The notes under the pieces: model-generated
What the model saw: only the letters and a program-made list of their open reading frames with translations
What the model was told of the DNA's origin: nothing
Databases searched by the model: none
Shown: positions 1 to 11,338 of the stretch, piece by piece
How the letters are laid out: each line of letters begins with the position of its first letter
Position numbering within the stretch: the first letter of the stretch is position 1
Made by a program: the position numbers and the translations under genes
NCBI RefSeq assembly: GCF_000283155.1
Contig: NW_004454197.1
Location: 16,257,668-16,321,667 of the forward strand
Length of the DNA: 64,000 nt
Direction of reading: 5' to 3'
Source: Ceratotherium simum simum
Taxonomy: Eukaryota; Chordata; Mammalia; Perissodactyla; Rhinocerotidae

Positions 1-143
1 TTTACGCCTGTGAGAAACAAATTTACCAATTAGAATACAGTGTTTATGTACAATTCTTTTTGTATCCTCACGATACGATATCTGGTTGAAATCATTGTTT
101 CCCAAAGATAATTAGGTCAGATCCTTTCTTACCTACACTCTTT

Positions 144-395
144 TTATTTTATTTTATTTTATTGTGAGGAAAATCGGCCCTGAGCTAACATCTGCCAATC
201 CTCCTCCTTTTTTGCTGAGGAAGACTGGCCCTGGGCTAACATCCATGTCCATCTTCCTCCACTTTTTATATGGGATGCCACCACAGCATGGCCTGACAAG
301 TGGTGCGTCGGTGCGCGCCCGGGATCCAAACCAGCGAACCCCGGGCTGCTGCAGCGGAGCGTGCACACTTAACCGCTTGCGCCACCGGGCAGGCC
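144..395 (-). mobile_element. ERE-type tRNA-derived SINE, copy 1, with perfect 16-bp TSD
   Basis: The element reads on the minus strand. Its 5' end carries the tRNA-like start (gcctgcccggtggcgcaagc on the minus strand), with an A-box-like and a B-box-like segment (ggttTGGATCC). The body holds the two 'gttagctcaggg' blocks, and the tail is A-rich (T-rich at 144-162 on the plus strand). The 16-bp sequence cttacctacactcttt flanks it at 128-143 and 396-411, a clean target-site duplication. Short open frames on both strands here are SINE sequence, not genes. ERE elements are known from Perissodactyla, so this copy is the main species clue. Confidence 0.95.
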
Positions 396-491
396 CTTAC
401 CTACACTCTTTAGTGTGGTTATGTTACGCATTCGTAATAGAGTTAGATTCATTTGTCAAAGTCTACATTACATTTTGGGCTACTGGGACCT

Positions 492-925
492 ACTGATTTT
501 CTGCCAACTTGTACTTTGAATTGAGAGTGAAGTGTTGAAGCCTCCAATTCTAATCGCAGATTTATCTCTCATTTCAGTTCTACCAGGTTTTCCTTATGTA
601 TTTCTTGTTGTTGCATATACTTGTGGATTAATATGTCATCTCAGAGAATTAAACCCTCTTATCATTAATGAATATCCATCTTTGTCCCTGCTAATATTCC
701 TTGTTTAGAAGTCTACTTCGTGTGAAATGACTATAGCTACTCCAGCTTTCTTTTGGTTAGTGTTTATGTGATATATTTTTTCATCCTTTTGCTTTTAATT
801 TATCTATTTTTTAAATTTAATGTGATTTCTTTTAGAAAGCAATAGCCAGGTCTTGCTTTGTGTCCAATTTGACAATCTCAATCTTTTAAATAATTTCTTT
901 ATACCATTCACCTTCAATGTGATCT
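492..925 (-). mobile_element. L1 fragment, ORF2 endonuclease region, antisense
   Basis: The plus strand reads as the complement of mammalian L1 ORF2. Recognisable blocks are gttgaagcctccaattctaa, the 'tagctactccagctttcttt' stretch, and a segment ending in caatgtgat near 930. These belong to the endonuclease half of ORF2, decayed by many substitutions and without a usable frame. It is an old L1M-type fossil. The left limit is uncertain. Confidence 0.8.
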
Positions 926-2340
926 AGGTATAAGGGGCCTGAATTTGTGGCCAGCAGGGAATCACTGTAGAACTGTAGTCTGCAATCCTAATTAGAGATA
1001 TGACCTAGGTCAAAGGATAGCCACGGTAAGGAAAAAGGATGCAGCTTAGGCACAGAGAAGGGCTACAATCTGGAGCCCTGGGACGTTGGTCTGGTTTCTG
1101 GTAGCATCATGTAACATAGACTGAGAACTAGCCCACTTTCATTTACGGGACAGATGTAGAGGAAATGTTTCACTTGACTTCTCAAGTGCATTTCCAATTA
1201 GCCTGACAAATAGGAATGGCCCAGAGGTCTGCTGAGCCCTGAGTTTGGCCCATGCAGAGCACTGCTCCCCACACTGGGGCTCAGGTTGTCCCCATCACTA
1301 GTCTTCAGAAACATCTGTTCCTCAGCCCAGCACTTGCAAGAGGTCTCCCACCAACCCTGGATCGTGGCAGATTTCATCTTAGGGATATACCAAGTTGTTA
1401 AAATTTGATCCCAGAAAATGAGATTCATCAGGAGTAATAAGTACGCTTGCCCAGATTCTGATCTGTACACTGCTTTTAAATAGCTGAGTGAGCTTGGGCA
1501 ATGCCCACTGACTGCTACAAATCTAATCTTCAAAATGGGCATATGGTCTCCATTCTACTGATAGCAGGATAGCCTACTGGGACCTTCAAATGCAGCTTAG
1601 CTCCTCTTTTTATATCATTAATTATCAAAGTGTGGAAGTCAGTATTTGTCATCCTAAAATAGGATTGACCCATATGTTGGGATTTAAACATAGAATAAAG
1701 TTTGCATGTCTCGCTCCCCCTTCCCTCCAAATCCATCCCCTCTGGGCTTACATATTTTTTGTTTGCTCTGAACTTGGAAATAGAATGTTTGTGGCTCTGA
1801 GACGCCTCTGGTTTCTTTCTTTTATGGGAACACTGTTACATACACTTCTATTTTAGACAGAGACCTTCTGTTTTGAAAGTTTTGGGGAGAGAAAGGCCTG
1901 CGGCCCTTTGTCAATACAGCGTATGTCAGAATTAATTTTCTGAAAAAGAGACTGCGTTTGTCTTTAACCTTTTAAGGTGTTATAGCTGAGGAGAGAGAGT
2001 GGCACCAGGAATCTCAGGGAAGCTGGTTCTGAGGATGAGTAAGTAAGCAGAGTGGGGAGAACCCAGGTTGAGTTTTTTTTACAGGGGGTCTGGGTATGAG
2101 GTAGGAATTGGCACGGTTTCTAGAGGGTGCTCGGTGGCGTGCTCACTAGTGAAGGCAGACAAAGCTGACAGGCTCCCAGGTCAAGACAGACGGAACGCCA
2201 CAGACTCAAAACTGGCAGAGGGCTTCCACACCGAAAACTGTGCCACCGCCTTTACAGGTCCACATTACCCATGAATAATTTCTCATGAAATTAGGAGAAC
2301 GAATCACATTTTAACTCTCTGAGTTCTGGTTTATCTGATT
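926..2340. other. No recognised feature
   Basis: Moderately AT-rich single-copy-looking sequence. The open frames here (for example 1198-1542 minus and 1590-1856 plus) have no recognisable domain, no splice context and ordinary composition, so I do not call them genes. Confidence 0.5.
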
Positions 2341-2351
2341 GTCCTCGGGCA

Positions 2352-2528
2352 GAGGGTGCAGTGGGAAGTGCGAGGACTACAGAATTAGACTGGGGACTTC
2401 GGACACACCACCTGCCTTATTTGAGCTTCATTTCCTCCTTCTGTGTAATGGAAATGATAATTAATAATAATAATTTATCGTGCAGATTAAATATTTGAAA
2501 CACAAAGAACGCACTTGGAAAGCAGAAA
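2352..2528 (+). mobile_element. MIR SINE fragment
   Basis: Sense-strand MIR-like order: a degraded tRNA-like head, then 'gagcttcatttcctccttct', a run resembling 'gtaaaatggaaatgataataata', and the 3' 'aagcgctt' area seen as aagaacgcacttggaaagca. Old and diverged. Confidence 0.6.
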
Positions 2529-2540
2529 GTATAGAATATA

Positions 2541-3354
2541 TAGAATATATGTTGGTTATTTTTGTTATGAAAATAAGTTAGGCTTCCTCTCAGAAAAACT
2601 CTGCCCACCCAACTGAGATCATCATTCCTGATGGTTATTTTTGATCAATCTGAGTAGGACAACAAATCTCTTCTCTCCCATTGTTTTTATCAATCAACCC
2701 ATCATGGGTCAGGAAATACAATCTATTTATCCTTTCTACTGATAAATGTGGTTAGCTTGCTGAATACAGCTGTGTACTGTGGAGTCTTCACAAGTTAGAC
2801 TCAAGTGCAGGTTTCATTTAAGGACACACACATATACACACACTTATCTATAAAATTTGAAGCATCTGTTTAGGCTTTAATTCAGCTTCTCTCATTTTGA
2901 AGATGAGGAAACTGAGACCTTGAGAGTTCCAATACAGAGTCGGAGCTCCGCAGAGTTGCAATGACCTCGGGAGAAGCAGTTACCTGAGTGCAGCCTGCAT
3001 TTCTTCTACGCCACCCCTGACAAGTCTATTCCTTTCCTATGTTTATCCATCTCCAGAAAATTGACCACGACCTTGGCCAGCCCACTACCTGTGAGAGCTC
3101 AGAAGGTCCAGCCATTTCCTTTTAGTATCAAATGGAACCTGACCTCCTGCAGCGTTCACTCTCAGGCCAGACCAGGGTTCATAAAGGTCGAGAGTGATTC
3201 TCCCCCCACATTCTGGTGCCTCAGTGATTTCTTGGCAACACCATGCCCTGCTGAGTCTTTCCTTTGTCAGGGCCTTTCACTGCCACCTTCCCCATCCTGG
3301 CTGGTGCTCTGAACTGGCCCAGTGTGGGGGAAACAGAAGTCAGCGGTGGAGATG
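2541..3354. other. Mostly unique sequence with a short CA run and a MIR scrap
   Basis: A short CA-rich stretch lies at 2823-2844. A segment at 2880-2940 containing gaagatgaggaaactgagac matches the core of an antisense MIR. The rest is unremarkable; the frames at 3061-3446 overlap one another in different phases and show no domain. Confidence 0.45.
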
Positions 3355-3371
3355 TGGCATCAGACGGGACC

Positions 3372-3450
3372 TATGGGCTCAGATTTCTGATCCTTGAAAT
3401 GGGGTTAGGAGTCACCACCTCACAGGCACGTTGTGAGAAGATGTAGCAAA
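3372..3450 (+). mobile_element. MIR-like 3' fragment
   Basis: Contains 'tgatccttgaaatggggtta' followed by 'cctcacaggcacgttgtgag', which is the order of the MIR core and 3' part. Short and diverged. Confidence 0.45.
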
Positions 3451-3974
3451 CGCTACATCTTTGCTTCCTCCTTCTTCTGAACACATGTGATTTAATCAGA
3501 AATGTATTGTTAGCTGAACTATGGAGGAATGATCAGTAGAAATCCAGAAGTTAGATCTTCTTCCTTGGTTGAGGATAAGCCCAAAATTAAGAAAATGAGG
3601 AAGGGAGAGAGAGATCTGTTGTTTTGAATTCATTTTTTTCCCCAAAAACTGTTGCATAATTACATTGCCTCAAAGCTATATAATTAGATCTTACTATTCT
3701 TATCCCATTATAGTAGCTTTGAGCTTCAACAAATTTTAAATTTAAGCAATATTTATATGGCCTATTATGTTTATAAAAGTAAAGAAAAAAATAAAAATAT
3801 GATAAAGCTGCAATTGAAGTAACAATTGTTTTTATTGGTGTCTCTCTCCCCACCCCTGGCTACAAGATAAAGGCAAAATCTCACGGTTGTAGAACCTCTT
3901 CAGACCTTAGCTATGTATTTCCTTTTTTCTGAAAGTCATAAAAAATAAGGTCTTAACAAATGATTTGAAATTAA
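3451..3974. other. AT-rich, no recognised feature
   Basis: AT-rich sequence with no repeat that I recognise. The open frame at 3587-3853 minus is low-complexity and not convincing. Confidence 0.45.
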
Positions 3975-4930
3975 TTTTTTAAGCAAACTTTATTGACAGT
4001 CTATCAAGCACCAACCACAATGATGACTGTATTGGATATTTTTTTCTTTCTTTCATAATACTAATGTGTTTCCAGTGTCTGCATACTATAGGGGCCTTTG
4101 CAGCTGCTGGCAGGTGTAAAGGGCAGGGAGATAGGTCACACTTCCCCTTGGTATGCAGCCTGAGTTTGGTCTGGGCCAAAGGCTCCTGCCCTAGCTGGCA
4201 TGATGCAGGGTAGGGGCATGCTGGGAGCTCCCAGCTGGAGGACGAGCAGGCTGTCAAGGGCATGGGAAGGGAGTGGGCATCCCCCAGGATGGCAATTAGG
4301 CAACAGCCCCGTTGCTCAGGAGGATGGAGCAGCAAATCTGACTTTATTGGAGACTGAAATTATGTCTAAGGCATCTGATCTAAGGCACAAGGGCTGTGAG
4401 GCCACAGGGTTTGGAGGAAAAGAAGTTTCTGGTACCTGGTGAAGGTAAGGGTCGCAGGCCCTATCAGGAGTTCTGAGTGGATACAACGATGCTAGGAATT
4501 GGATCCCACTACAGGAAAAAGGGAAAGGTAGGGTGGAGCAAATGAACATGGAACCAGGACCTGGGCAGAAAGCCCACTGACAAACTGAAGGCCCCCAGTG
4601 GGGCTCCTCGGTGACTGCCCCTTGCTCCGGCATGGCACCGGGGGCTCCTCCTCTCAGGTCCATCATGGGCCTCGTTCACTACGGGAGGAGGAGTTCTGGC
4701 TACACAGGCTGGCGGGCCGGGGTCCGCAGGCTCTGGGACTTGGTGGTGGACTTCTCGCTGCAGCTGGCAGAGCCCTGGGCTGGCCGTGATGGACAGTTTG
4801 TCCCTGAGCAAACAGGTCCGGAGGCCAGGGGACTGGGACACGTGGAGCAGCTCCTGCTTTAGTGAGAAGGGGTGGCCTCAGCACCTCACCCTGCTCTTCC
4901 TCCCCCTCCGCCCTCACAGAACTTCTCTTG
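3975..4930 (-). pseudogene. GC-rich patch, possible decayed retrocopy (3' UTR-like) on the minus strand
   Basis: This patch is clearly richer in G and C than its flanks. On the minus strand its 3' end has AATAAA (plus 3989-3994), followed about 9 bases later by a short A run (plus 3975-3980), like a processed transcript end. A second AATAAA lies at plus 4343-4348. Overlapping minus-strand frames (4316-4666, 4509-4841, 4663-4917) are rich in Pro, Ser and Arg, but I cannot match them to a family and no frame runs the full length. No target duplication or long poly(A) is visible. It may instead be an ordinary GC-rich conserved or terminal-exon-like segment. Confidence 0.22.
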
Positions 4931-4975
4931 CTCAGAAAAGATGCTCACACAGGGGTGCCGAAGATTAGTTATTTA

Positions 4976-5640
4976 GTGTCAGGAGAGGGTGGTGTTTCTG
5001 ATGATGAAGAGTTTCATGTAACTGCTAAGTATTATTATAATTAGGGAGCTAAGCAGATACATTTATCCTGCATCTACTAATTAGGCAGGGAAGTAAATTA
5101 ATTTTTCCCTATCCATGCTCATTTTGCTTGTTGGTTATTTTTATATCAAGTACAAGGAGAAAGCCTTATCTCTTTCAGTATGGATTATATATGCTGTGCT
5201 CCTCTGTCCAACCAATTTAGATAAAACTGGATCTGCCCTAGAGAAATTTCATTTGGGGGAGTGGTGGTGGGAGGAGGAGATAAGACCTCCTTGTCTGAGT
5301 GAGTTATAAATAGCGGACAAATAAATAGACAGTCCCAGCTGCTGTTGGGAAAAAAAAATGTGTGTGGTTTTTTCCTCCCTATTACTGTATAATTAGCTTG
5401 AGTCACTGTCCTCTCGGCTGAGAGTGTGTGCGGGAAAGCAGGAGGAGGCGTGGAGGAGGACAGCCAGGCCCGGGACTGGGGAAGGTGCTGTTCTTCCTTG
5501 AGTTCCCAGAGACAGGAGCTCCAGAGCAGAGAGCGCACAAACGGCATTCTGCTCCTAGTGGGGAAGCCAGGAGGAAAGGAACATCATTGCTCAATGGGTC
5601 CCCTAGACGAGACACTGTGGATGTGTGTACAAGATGTGTA
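4976..5640. other. Unique sequence with homeodomain-type AT motifs, possible conserved non-coding block
   Basis: No repeat is recognised. The segment at 5040-5110 and again at 5385-5405 has several TAATTA-core motifs (ctaattagg, taaattaattt, tataattag) in otherwise complex sequence. This texture is common in conserved developmental enhancers but is not proof. Confidence 0.25.
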
Positions 5641-6362
5641 ACGTCTGTATTTCATTCCCCCTTTGAGACCTCATTCCCCAGGAGGTTTAATTGGTGCCAG
5701 TCTGTGATCTTCTCACCACTTTTCCCTGTTGCACATACCTTCCCGGTGGTGTTCATCTGGTCCTCCATGGTGTCCATGCTGGCAAGCTCTGAGGCAACCT
5801 CATTCACCATCTGGCCTGCGATCCTATTCCCAGATCGAGGAAAGACTGGCTCTCCAAGACTGGCTCCATCTGAGTGAAACCTGCTCCACTCTGGGGTGTT
5901 ACTAGAGCGGGGCGTTACTCTTATGATCATGGAAAATCATTCCCTTGCTCTATATCCTCTTCCCCGTCTGTTACTCTATGCCTCACTATACACACACACA
6001 CATGCAAACACACACACACTCACTCAGGCAAACACATCCAAGCTCCCCAAACCACAGGAACTCTATTGGACTGTCTCAGGCCTGCTGCCTAGACACATCC
6101 CCACCTATTTCTGCTGTAGCTCTGCTTTGCCAGGCTGGAGCACCGAGGCACTCCAAGACAGGGCCTGGACTAGGGTGAGATGAGCAAGGCATCTACTGCA
6201 CACGATTTTAGGAAGTGTACATTTTGAGGAGCTGATCCTTCACTCAGGGTGGTCCTGAGAGTGAGGGTCTCCTTAAGTCATGCACCCTGCGTGCCTCACT
6301 CGCCTCATCCTGGTCCCGGCTCTGCTCCAGGACTCCCTGGGCTTTACTCATTAAAGGAGATC
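5641..6362. other. Unique sequence with a CA-rich microsatellite
   Basis: Contains an interrupted CA repeat at 5989-6025. Nothing else is recognised; overlapping frames at 5874-6183 simply read through the CA run. Confidence 0.5.
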
Positions 6363-6860
6363 TGGTGGGCTGAATAATGGTGCCCAAAGATGACCAGGTC
6401 CCAATCCCTAGAACTTGTGACTATGTTACCATAAATTGCAAAAATGGCTTTGTAGATGCTGATTAAATTAAGGATCTTGAGATGGAGGAGATCATCCTGG
6501 ATTATCCACTTAAGCTCTAAATGTGATTCCTGTGTCCTTATAAGAGGCAAGCAGAGGGACATTTGACCACTGAGACAGAAGAGAGAAGGCGATGTCACAA
6601 CCTCAGCAGAGAGAGAGAGATTTGAAGATGCTACAGTGTGGGCTTTGAAGATGGAAAAAGACACCAGCCGAGGAATGTGGACAGACTCCAGACTCTGGCA
6701 AAGGCAAGGAAAGAAGTTCTCTTCCCCTGGAGCCTTCAGAGGGAGCATGGCCTTGCTGGCACTTTAATTTTGACCCCCTAAGAACTGTAAGAGAATAAAT
6801 GTGTGTTGCTTTAAGCCACCAACATTGTGGAAATTTCTTACAGCAGCCATAGGAAATGGA
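6363..6860 (+). mobile_element. LTR-like interspersed repeat (MaLR type suspected), copy 1
   Basis: Starts with tggtgggctgaataatgg, runs through gacttgtgactatgttacc-like and 'aaggatcttgagatggagga' blocks, and ends with 'aagccaccaacattgtggaa' and cagcagccataggaaa. A second copy with the same order of blocks lies at 27126-27648, so this is a dispersed element of about 500 bp. It has TG at the start, an 'aataaatgtgtgttgctt' polyadenylation-like motif and LTR-like length. I am not certain of the family name. Confidence 0.65.
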
Positions 6861-7129
6861 TTGGGAGCCCAGCTCCCTCTACCCTTGACTTTCCCAAAAC
6901 TATTTGGTATGCTTGTCATCCCTCAAAGCAGGGAAGAGGCTAGAAGGACACAGATGTCTCAGCCACACCCACTAGAGTCTAACTCTTGGCTTCCCATCAG
7001 ACTCTGAACTCCTCTTTAGCCTATTGCTAGCAATTTGGCTTCTGCAACTCCAAAGCTCAGAATTGACACAGGTGGTAAAGATGGAATGCCTGAGTGAGGG
7101 GACAGCGATATGGGAATCTTGTTAAATAT

Positions 7130-7325
7130 CAGAATGTGCTTTATCTCCACAAAGGCAGTGAGCAAGGCATTTTATACACTAAGATATTTACCCATCAAGG
7201 CAGCCCAATTTGCCCTCAATATGCAAATAAGTAAACAAAGGATGAGAGAGTTAATTTACTTATTCTAGTCTCACAGTTAATGAATAGCGAAACAAGGATT
7301 CTCTTTTCTCCTAACTCTTGTTTTC
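7130..7325 (-). mobile_element. MIR SINE, antisense
   Basis: Reads as the complement of a MIR: 'gaatgtgctttatctccaca', a degraded 'aggaaactgag' core near 7240, and 'agtctcacagttaatgaata', which matches the usual 'gtcacacagctagtaa'. Diverged. Confidence 0.5.
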
Positions 7326-7599
7326 TCCTTCAAACCAGGAATTTAGAGCCCCCTCCTGGAGCTTGTAGGATTTGGAATTTAATATCTGCTACCCATAATG
7401 AGACCTGAACCAGAGAAAATACAGCCCTGACAGCCACCAGCAAGGCAGCTGTGTTCCATTGCTCCACCCCTGTTAGTTACTGATGGGGTAGAGTTAAAGC
7501 TCTTACCACTGCTTAGGAGGTGATGTGGCCCTGGCCTCTCCCCCCACTGGGTGTGGTCCATCTCCCATGATCATTGTGCTGCTCCCCACGCAGGCTCCT

Positions 7600-7965
7600 C
7601 CAGCCTCAGCACCAGGCTCTGTCACTAACTTACTCATCCATGCCCACCTCCCCTGGTTCTAGTAGACACACTTGCTTTTGCGCATGTCCTCTCCATTTAT
7701 TCTGCAAGTGCAAGTCAAAAGTACCTTCACTGGCTAAAGCTCTCCTGATACCCCTTTGGGCAGAGTGACAGTGCCCTTTCTTGGGGACTCATAGTTTCCA
7801 CCTGAAACCCTATCTAACTGCTCTATGACTGTTTATTTTATTTCTTCCTACAACAGACAGAATCTGTATCTTACAAATTCTGTATCTTTTCCCATAAGTG
7901 ACTTGCACAGTGCCCAGTACATAAAGATCACGCAGTAAATGTTTGTACAATAAGTGAATAAATTA
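7600..7965 (+). mobile_element. L2 LINE 3' end
   Basis: Matches the order of the L2 3' terminus: a 'ctccccagtgccttcc'-like part, 'ctgtttattttatttcttcc', and 'cagtgcccagtacataaaga' followed by 'gtaaatgtttgtacaataag' and a tailing (tgaataaat) series. No open frame remains. Confidence 0.7.
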
Positions 7966-8837
7966 ATACATAAATATAATAAAGTAGAATGTTATTATTG
8001 TTAGAAAATTAATTCTGGTATCTCCAAACAGTGGCATGTAGGACTTGCCCCAGGGTGAGATAAAGCCTAAGAGCATACCTGAGCGGATAAATTTCAGTCT
8101 GACCCTTTGGAATGGGATGAAGGAGTGCTACAGTGATTTTTCCTTCCTGGTTTTTACATTTCATTGCAGTAACAACATCCCGCCTCACCCACAGTGGAGC
8201 CGTATGTCTTGCAGAGCACATCGACGTCGAATGAGTGTGCCTGGGAGATGATGCGGGGAACTGAAGATAAACATCAATTTACTTGGGCCTTCAAATAAAA
8301 GTGTCATGGTTAGGGAAATCAGTAATGTGAATCTTCCCTTGAACTCAGAGGTAGATGAATAGATGGGGCTAAAAAGGGGTACTTTAAGAACATTCCACAG
8401 AACCTGCGGGAGTGGAAGGAGACTCATTTGACCAGACTTGGTGAGGTGGGGCGGGGAGGGGGAGCCTGAACAAGGAAACACAATTGGGAAGGCTCTCCGC
8501 TCTTTCCTCCTGCTACTTCCTTCCTCTCACTGTCACCATGAGGTTGCCCTAAGTGTACAGGGTTCAGGAAACTCGCATTTTAAGAGTCCTGTCCCTTCAG
8601 CCTTTTATCTTAGTGATTATATATCTTAGTCCAAGAATTCTGCGATTTCAAAAGCAAGGAAGTATTGGAGGGCGTGAGTTGAGGAAATATGACAAGCTGA
8701 GTCAGGAACAGGTTTCAATCCTTGATCATAGAGAAACAAAATGTTTGGCCTAAGGATAAGTTGAAAAAGACCCTAAGTACAGAAGCATTTTCTGTTTCCA
8801 GGTTTAGTGGAAATAGAAACATGTGTAAGTAAGATGG
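7966..8837. other. No recognised feature
   Basis: Mixed-composition unique sequence. Short overlapping frames on both strands show no domain. Confidence 0.45.
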
Positions 8838-8970
8838 AGGAGGGGAAAGAGAACGGCCCCTGGGGTCAGAGTGCCCTGGGCTTGAGTCCCAGCTCTGTTA
8901 CTTGCTAACAGAGGGGCTGTAGGCTACCAGGAGACCTCACCTCCACTTCTCTCCCGGTTAGAAGTACCTC
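8838..8970 (+). mobile_element. MIR SINE 5' half
   Basis: Clear MIR head: agagaacggcccctggggtc, then cttgagtcccagctctgtta followed by cttgctaac, the tRNA-related half and the beginning of the core. The 3' part is lost. Confidence 0.7.
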
Positions 8971-9415
8971 CACCTCCACCATGAAGAATGGTCATGGCTA
9001 TTGTACAGGAGAGGACACACGCACCATCCCTGTGCACGCACGGCACACTGAGGAATCACAGCCGAGCAGTTCCCCTTCCCCTCTAGACACTTGTCTGCTA
9101 ATCCAGATGCAGAAATACTATTGTGTCGCATGTCAATTGTTGATGATATGCTTTATTATTCTCATGCCATGATATCACCCTCCCTGACCATTTCTTGGGA
9201 AGCTAATTTTAAATTTCTCTATGTTAAGTTACAAGTTTGCTACAAACATCTACATTCTTTTACAGCATTTCTTGAGGTGAAGTTGTAAATATTCATCCCA
9301 TATTCTTCTGTCTTTGGCTTCAGGACATTAGAGGATAGCATCGAGTTGTGTCTGCAGGTAAACAACACTGGCCTTCAAATCTTTGTTGAGTCTTTCCATC
9401 AGAAAACTAGTCACG
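8971..9415. other. No recognised feature
   Basis: Unique-looking sequence with no supported gene or repeat. Confidence 0.4.
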
Positions 9416-9520
9416 AGTGTGTATGAATATGTATATACACATATACATGCATATATATGTGTATATACACGTATACACACACATACACCTACATGTAAGT
9501 GTGTGTGTATGTTTATACAC
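9416..9520. repeat. Alternating TG/TA/CA microsatellite
   Basis: A nearly unbroken alternating purine-pyrimidine tract made of gt, at and ac steps, locally self-complementary (for example tatatgtgtatatacacgta). It overlaps the minus-strand frame at 9328-9705, which is therefore an artefact. Confidence 0.9.
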
Positions 9521-9869
9521 AGGGAGAGATCGAATAAGTGGCTCTTAAGGTGATGTAACCCTGAAGCAGTACTTCTATATTTATTACATTTGGCTTCTCT
9601 GGAAGCTCTTGAGAAACTGGAAAGAGTTCTATAGGAAATGCTGTCCCTTTTGGAACTGACATGTGCTTTGTCAGAGGTTTTCTGCTGCAAGGAGCAGAAG
9701 CACACTCAGAGAAGCTTAAGGAGATAGGAGGTTGATTATAAGAGGAAGGGAAAGTGCAGCCCGACCTCGCAAGGAGTACAAACCGTTTAGGCCTACATGT
9801 TCTACAGGATTGGAAACAAATAATCACAAAAATGTTCAATGAAGCATTAATAAAAATGCGTAAGAAAGA

Positions 9870-10200
9870 TAGATTCTAAATTCACAGCAATAAGGGACAT
9901 GATTACTTAAATTATAAGCTGCTTCTGATGCATCATTTAGCCATTAAAATGTGTAAGTATGATAACCATCTCTTAAGTTAGTTAAAAAAATAAGATGCAA
10001 AATTGTACATACAGTAAAATCTAAAATATGCTAAGAATAAGCATAAATAAAATATAAAACTTAATACATCGGGATGTTTGCACCTGAAGACTTTAGTATA
10101 TGGATCTATATTTTTCCCCCCTTTTCCTCTAAATTTTCATGTGTTACAAATTTTGTGTTATGAATATGTATTATTTTATACCAAAAATTTACCCTAAGTC
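9870..10200 (+). mobile_element. Old L1ME/HAL1-type LINE 3' end
   Basis: The stretch 'gatgcatcatttagccatta', then 'gataagatgcaaaattgtac'-like sequence and 'agtaaaatctaaaatatgct', resembles the 3' non-coding end of old L1/HAL1 elements, followed by a run of AT-rich text. No frame survives. Family assignment is tentative. Confidence 0.45.
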
Positions 10201-11030
10201 CTGATACTGTTTAAGAGAACCCTTCTGGCTTCCTCTTGCTTTTTAGCTCCTGCATTGGGACTGGAAACATAAACTGATACATGAGAATAGAGGAGGTAAT
10301 GAACAGAGTTATGCTGATAGGAGATTCAAGGAGTAAATCTGGCGCACTCCAATTTGTGGCAAGAAAAACGTCCTAAACAGGGCTTTCATTTTGCCAAATA
10401 TCAATTAACCTTAGGCCCTTTTTAGATATGTTAACACTTTTTTGTTAGCTAAATGATGATTACTCAGTCTGCATGTCTCCAAACCCTCATTAAGTCTTCC
10501 ATTGAAGTCTTCACAAATTACAGCATTTGAGAGATGCATTCTGCTGCACAATCGCAGGAAACCTTAGAAATATCCTTGATCGCTTATTTCTTCTTGGGGA
10601 GGAAAAACTTAATTATAGTTATTGGAGATCCATCAATATAATTTAAAATAGAACCAATCTGGCAGAATTTTTAAGCTGGTCTCTGAAAAAGGCTGGTGAT
10701 TATTTTGTATTATAATAAAGTCTTCCCTCCCCTTCTCCTGTCCCCATTCCCCTGAAAATTCAGAGTTCTTCATGAATGAACGCTGTTACCTGCATACCCC
10801 ACCTGGAAACTGATAGTCAATAAGGTAAATTTTAATACCATTGGGAAGAAAGAAATGTCAACACAGCATTGTTATGGGCCAGATAGCGCTTTTGTCTCTT
10901 TCTGAAGCACACATCTTACCTATGCCACTGTAATTAGCAAAGTTTTATTTTAATTTATACATCCATGTATGTGTTCATTTACTCAACAAACATTTGTAGA
11001 AAAGCCTAGAAGAGCTATGGCAAACACCTA
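10201..11030. other. Unique AT-rich sequence, possible conserved non-coding block at 10380-10720
   Basis: No repeat is recognised. The segment 10380-10720 is complex and AT-rich with several TAAT/ATTA cores (caattaacc, cttaattatag, ataatttaaa), a texture seen in conserved non-coding elements. No gene is supported. Confidence 0.25.
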
Positions 11031-11034
11031 AAAA

Positions 11035-11170
11035 ACAATTAGAACTATAAAGGATGTCATGCACACTGGGCCAAGCAGTCCCCTAGGTGCTGAAGGTATA
11101 ATAGTCAACAAGTCAACATCCCTGTCCTCATGGAACTGACATTTCAGTGGAGGAGATACAATAAAGAAGC
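11035..11170 (+). mobile_element. Ancient interspersed repeat fragment
   Basis: The order 'ctgggccaagcagtccccta', 'ggtgctgaaggtataatag', 'catccctgtcctcatggaac' and 'gacatttcagtggaggaga' matches a very common old mammalian repeat (the 'gatacagcagtgaacaaaac...catggagctt' type). I do not assign a family name. Confidence 0.5.
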
Positions 11171-11338
11171 ATGCACATATAACACATAGAATGTGTGTTA
11201 CGTATAAATATATATACACACACTCACATATATACATAGATATGTATACATAATATAATATATACACACGTGTATGATGTATGTATAACATATCATAATA
11301 TACACATATACATATATAATTGACATAATATGTATAAA
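11171..11338. repeat. AT/CA-rich microsatellite
   Basis: Degenerate alternation of ta, ca and tg steps with no other content. The 87-codon minus-strand frame over it is low-complexity. Confidence 0.85.

Noticed and set aside
164..496. Frames in the first ERE, and the tRNA-like head as a tRNA gene
   Set aside because: The sequence is a SINE; the tRNA-like part lacks an intact cloverleaf and is followed by SINE body and an A tail.
4509..4841. Overlapping minus-strand frames in the GC-rich patch as a real gene
   Set aside because: No single frame covers the patch and none matches a family I know; kept only as a low-confidence retrocopy.
4880..4920. Pyrimidine tract followed by cag, resembling a 3' splice site on the plus strand
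   Set aside because: No open exon with a recognisable product follows; such motifs are frequent by chance.
5428..5877. 149-codon plus-strand frame
   Set aside because: Overlaps minus-strand frames over the same DNA, has no domain and spans sequence of changing composition.
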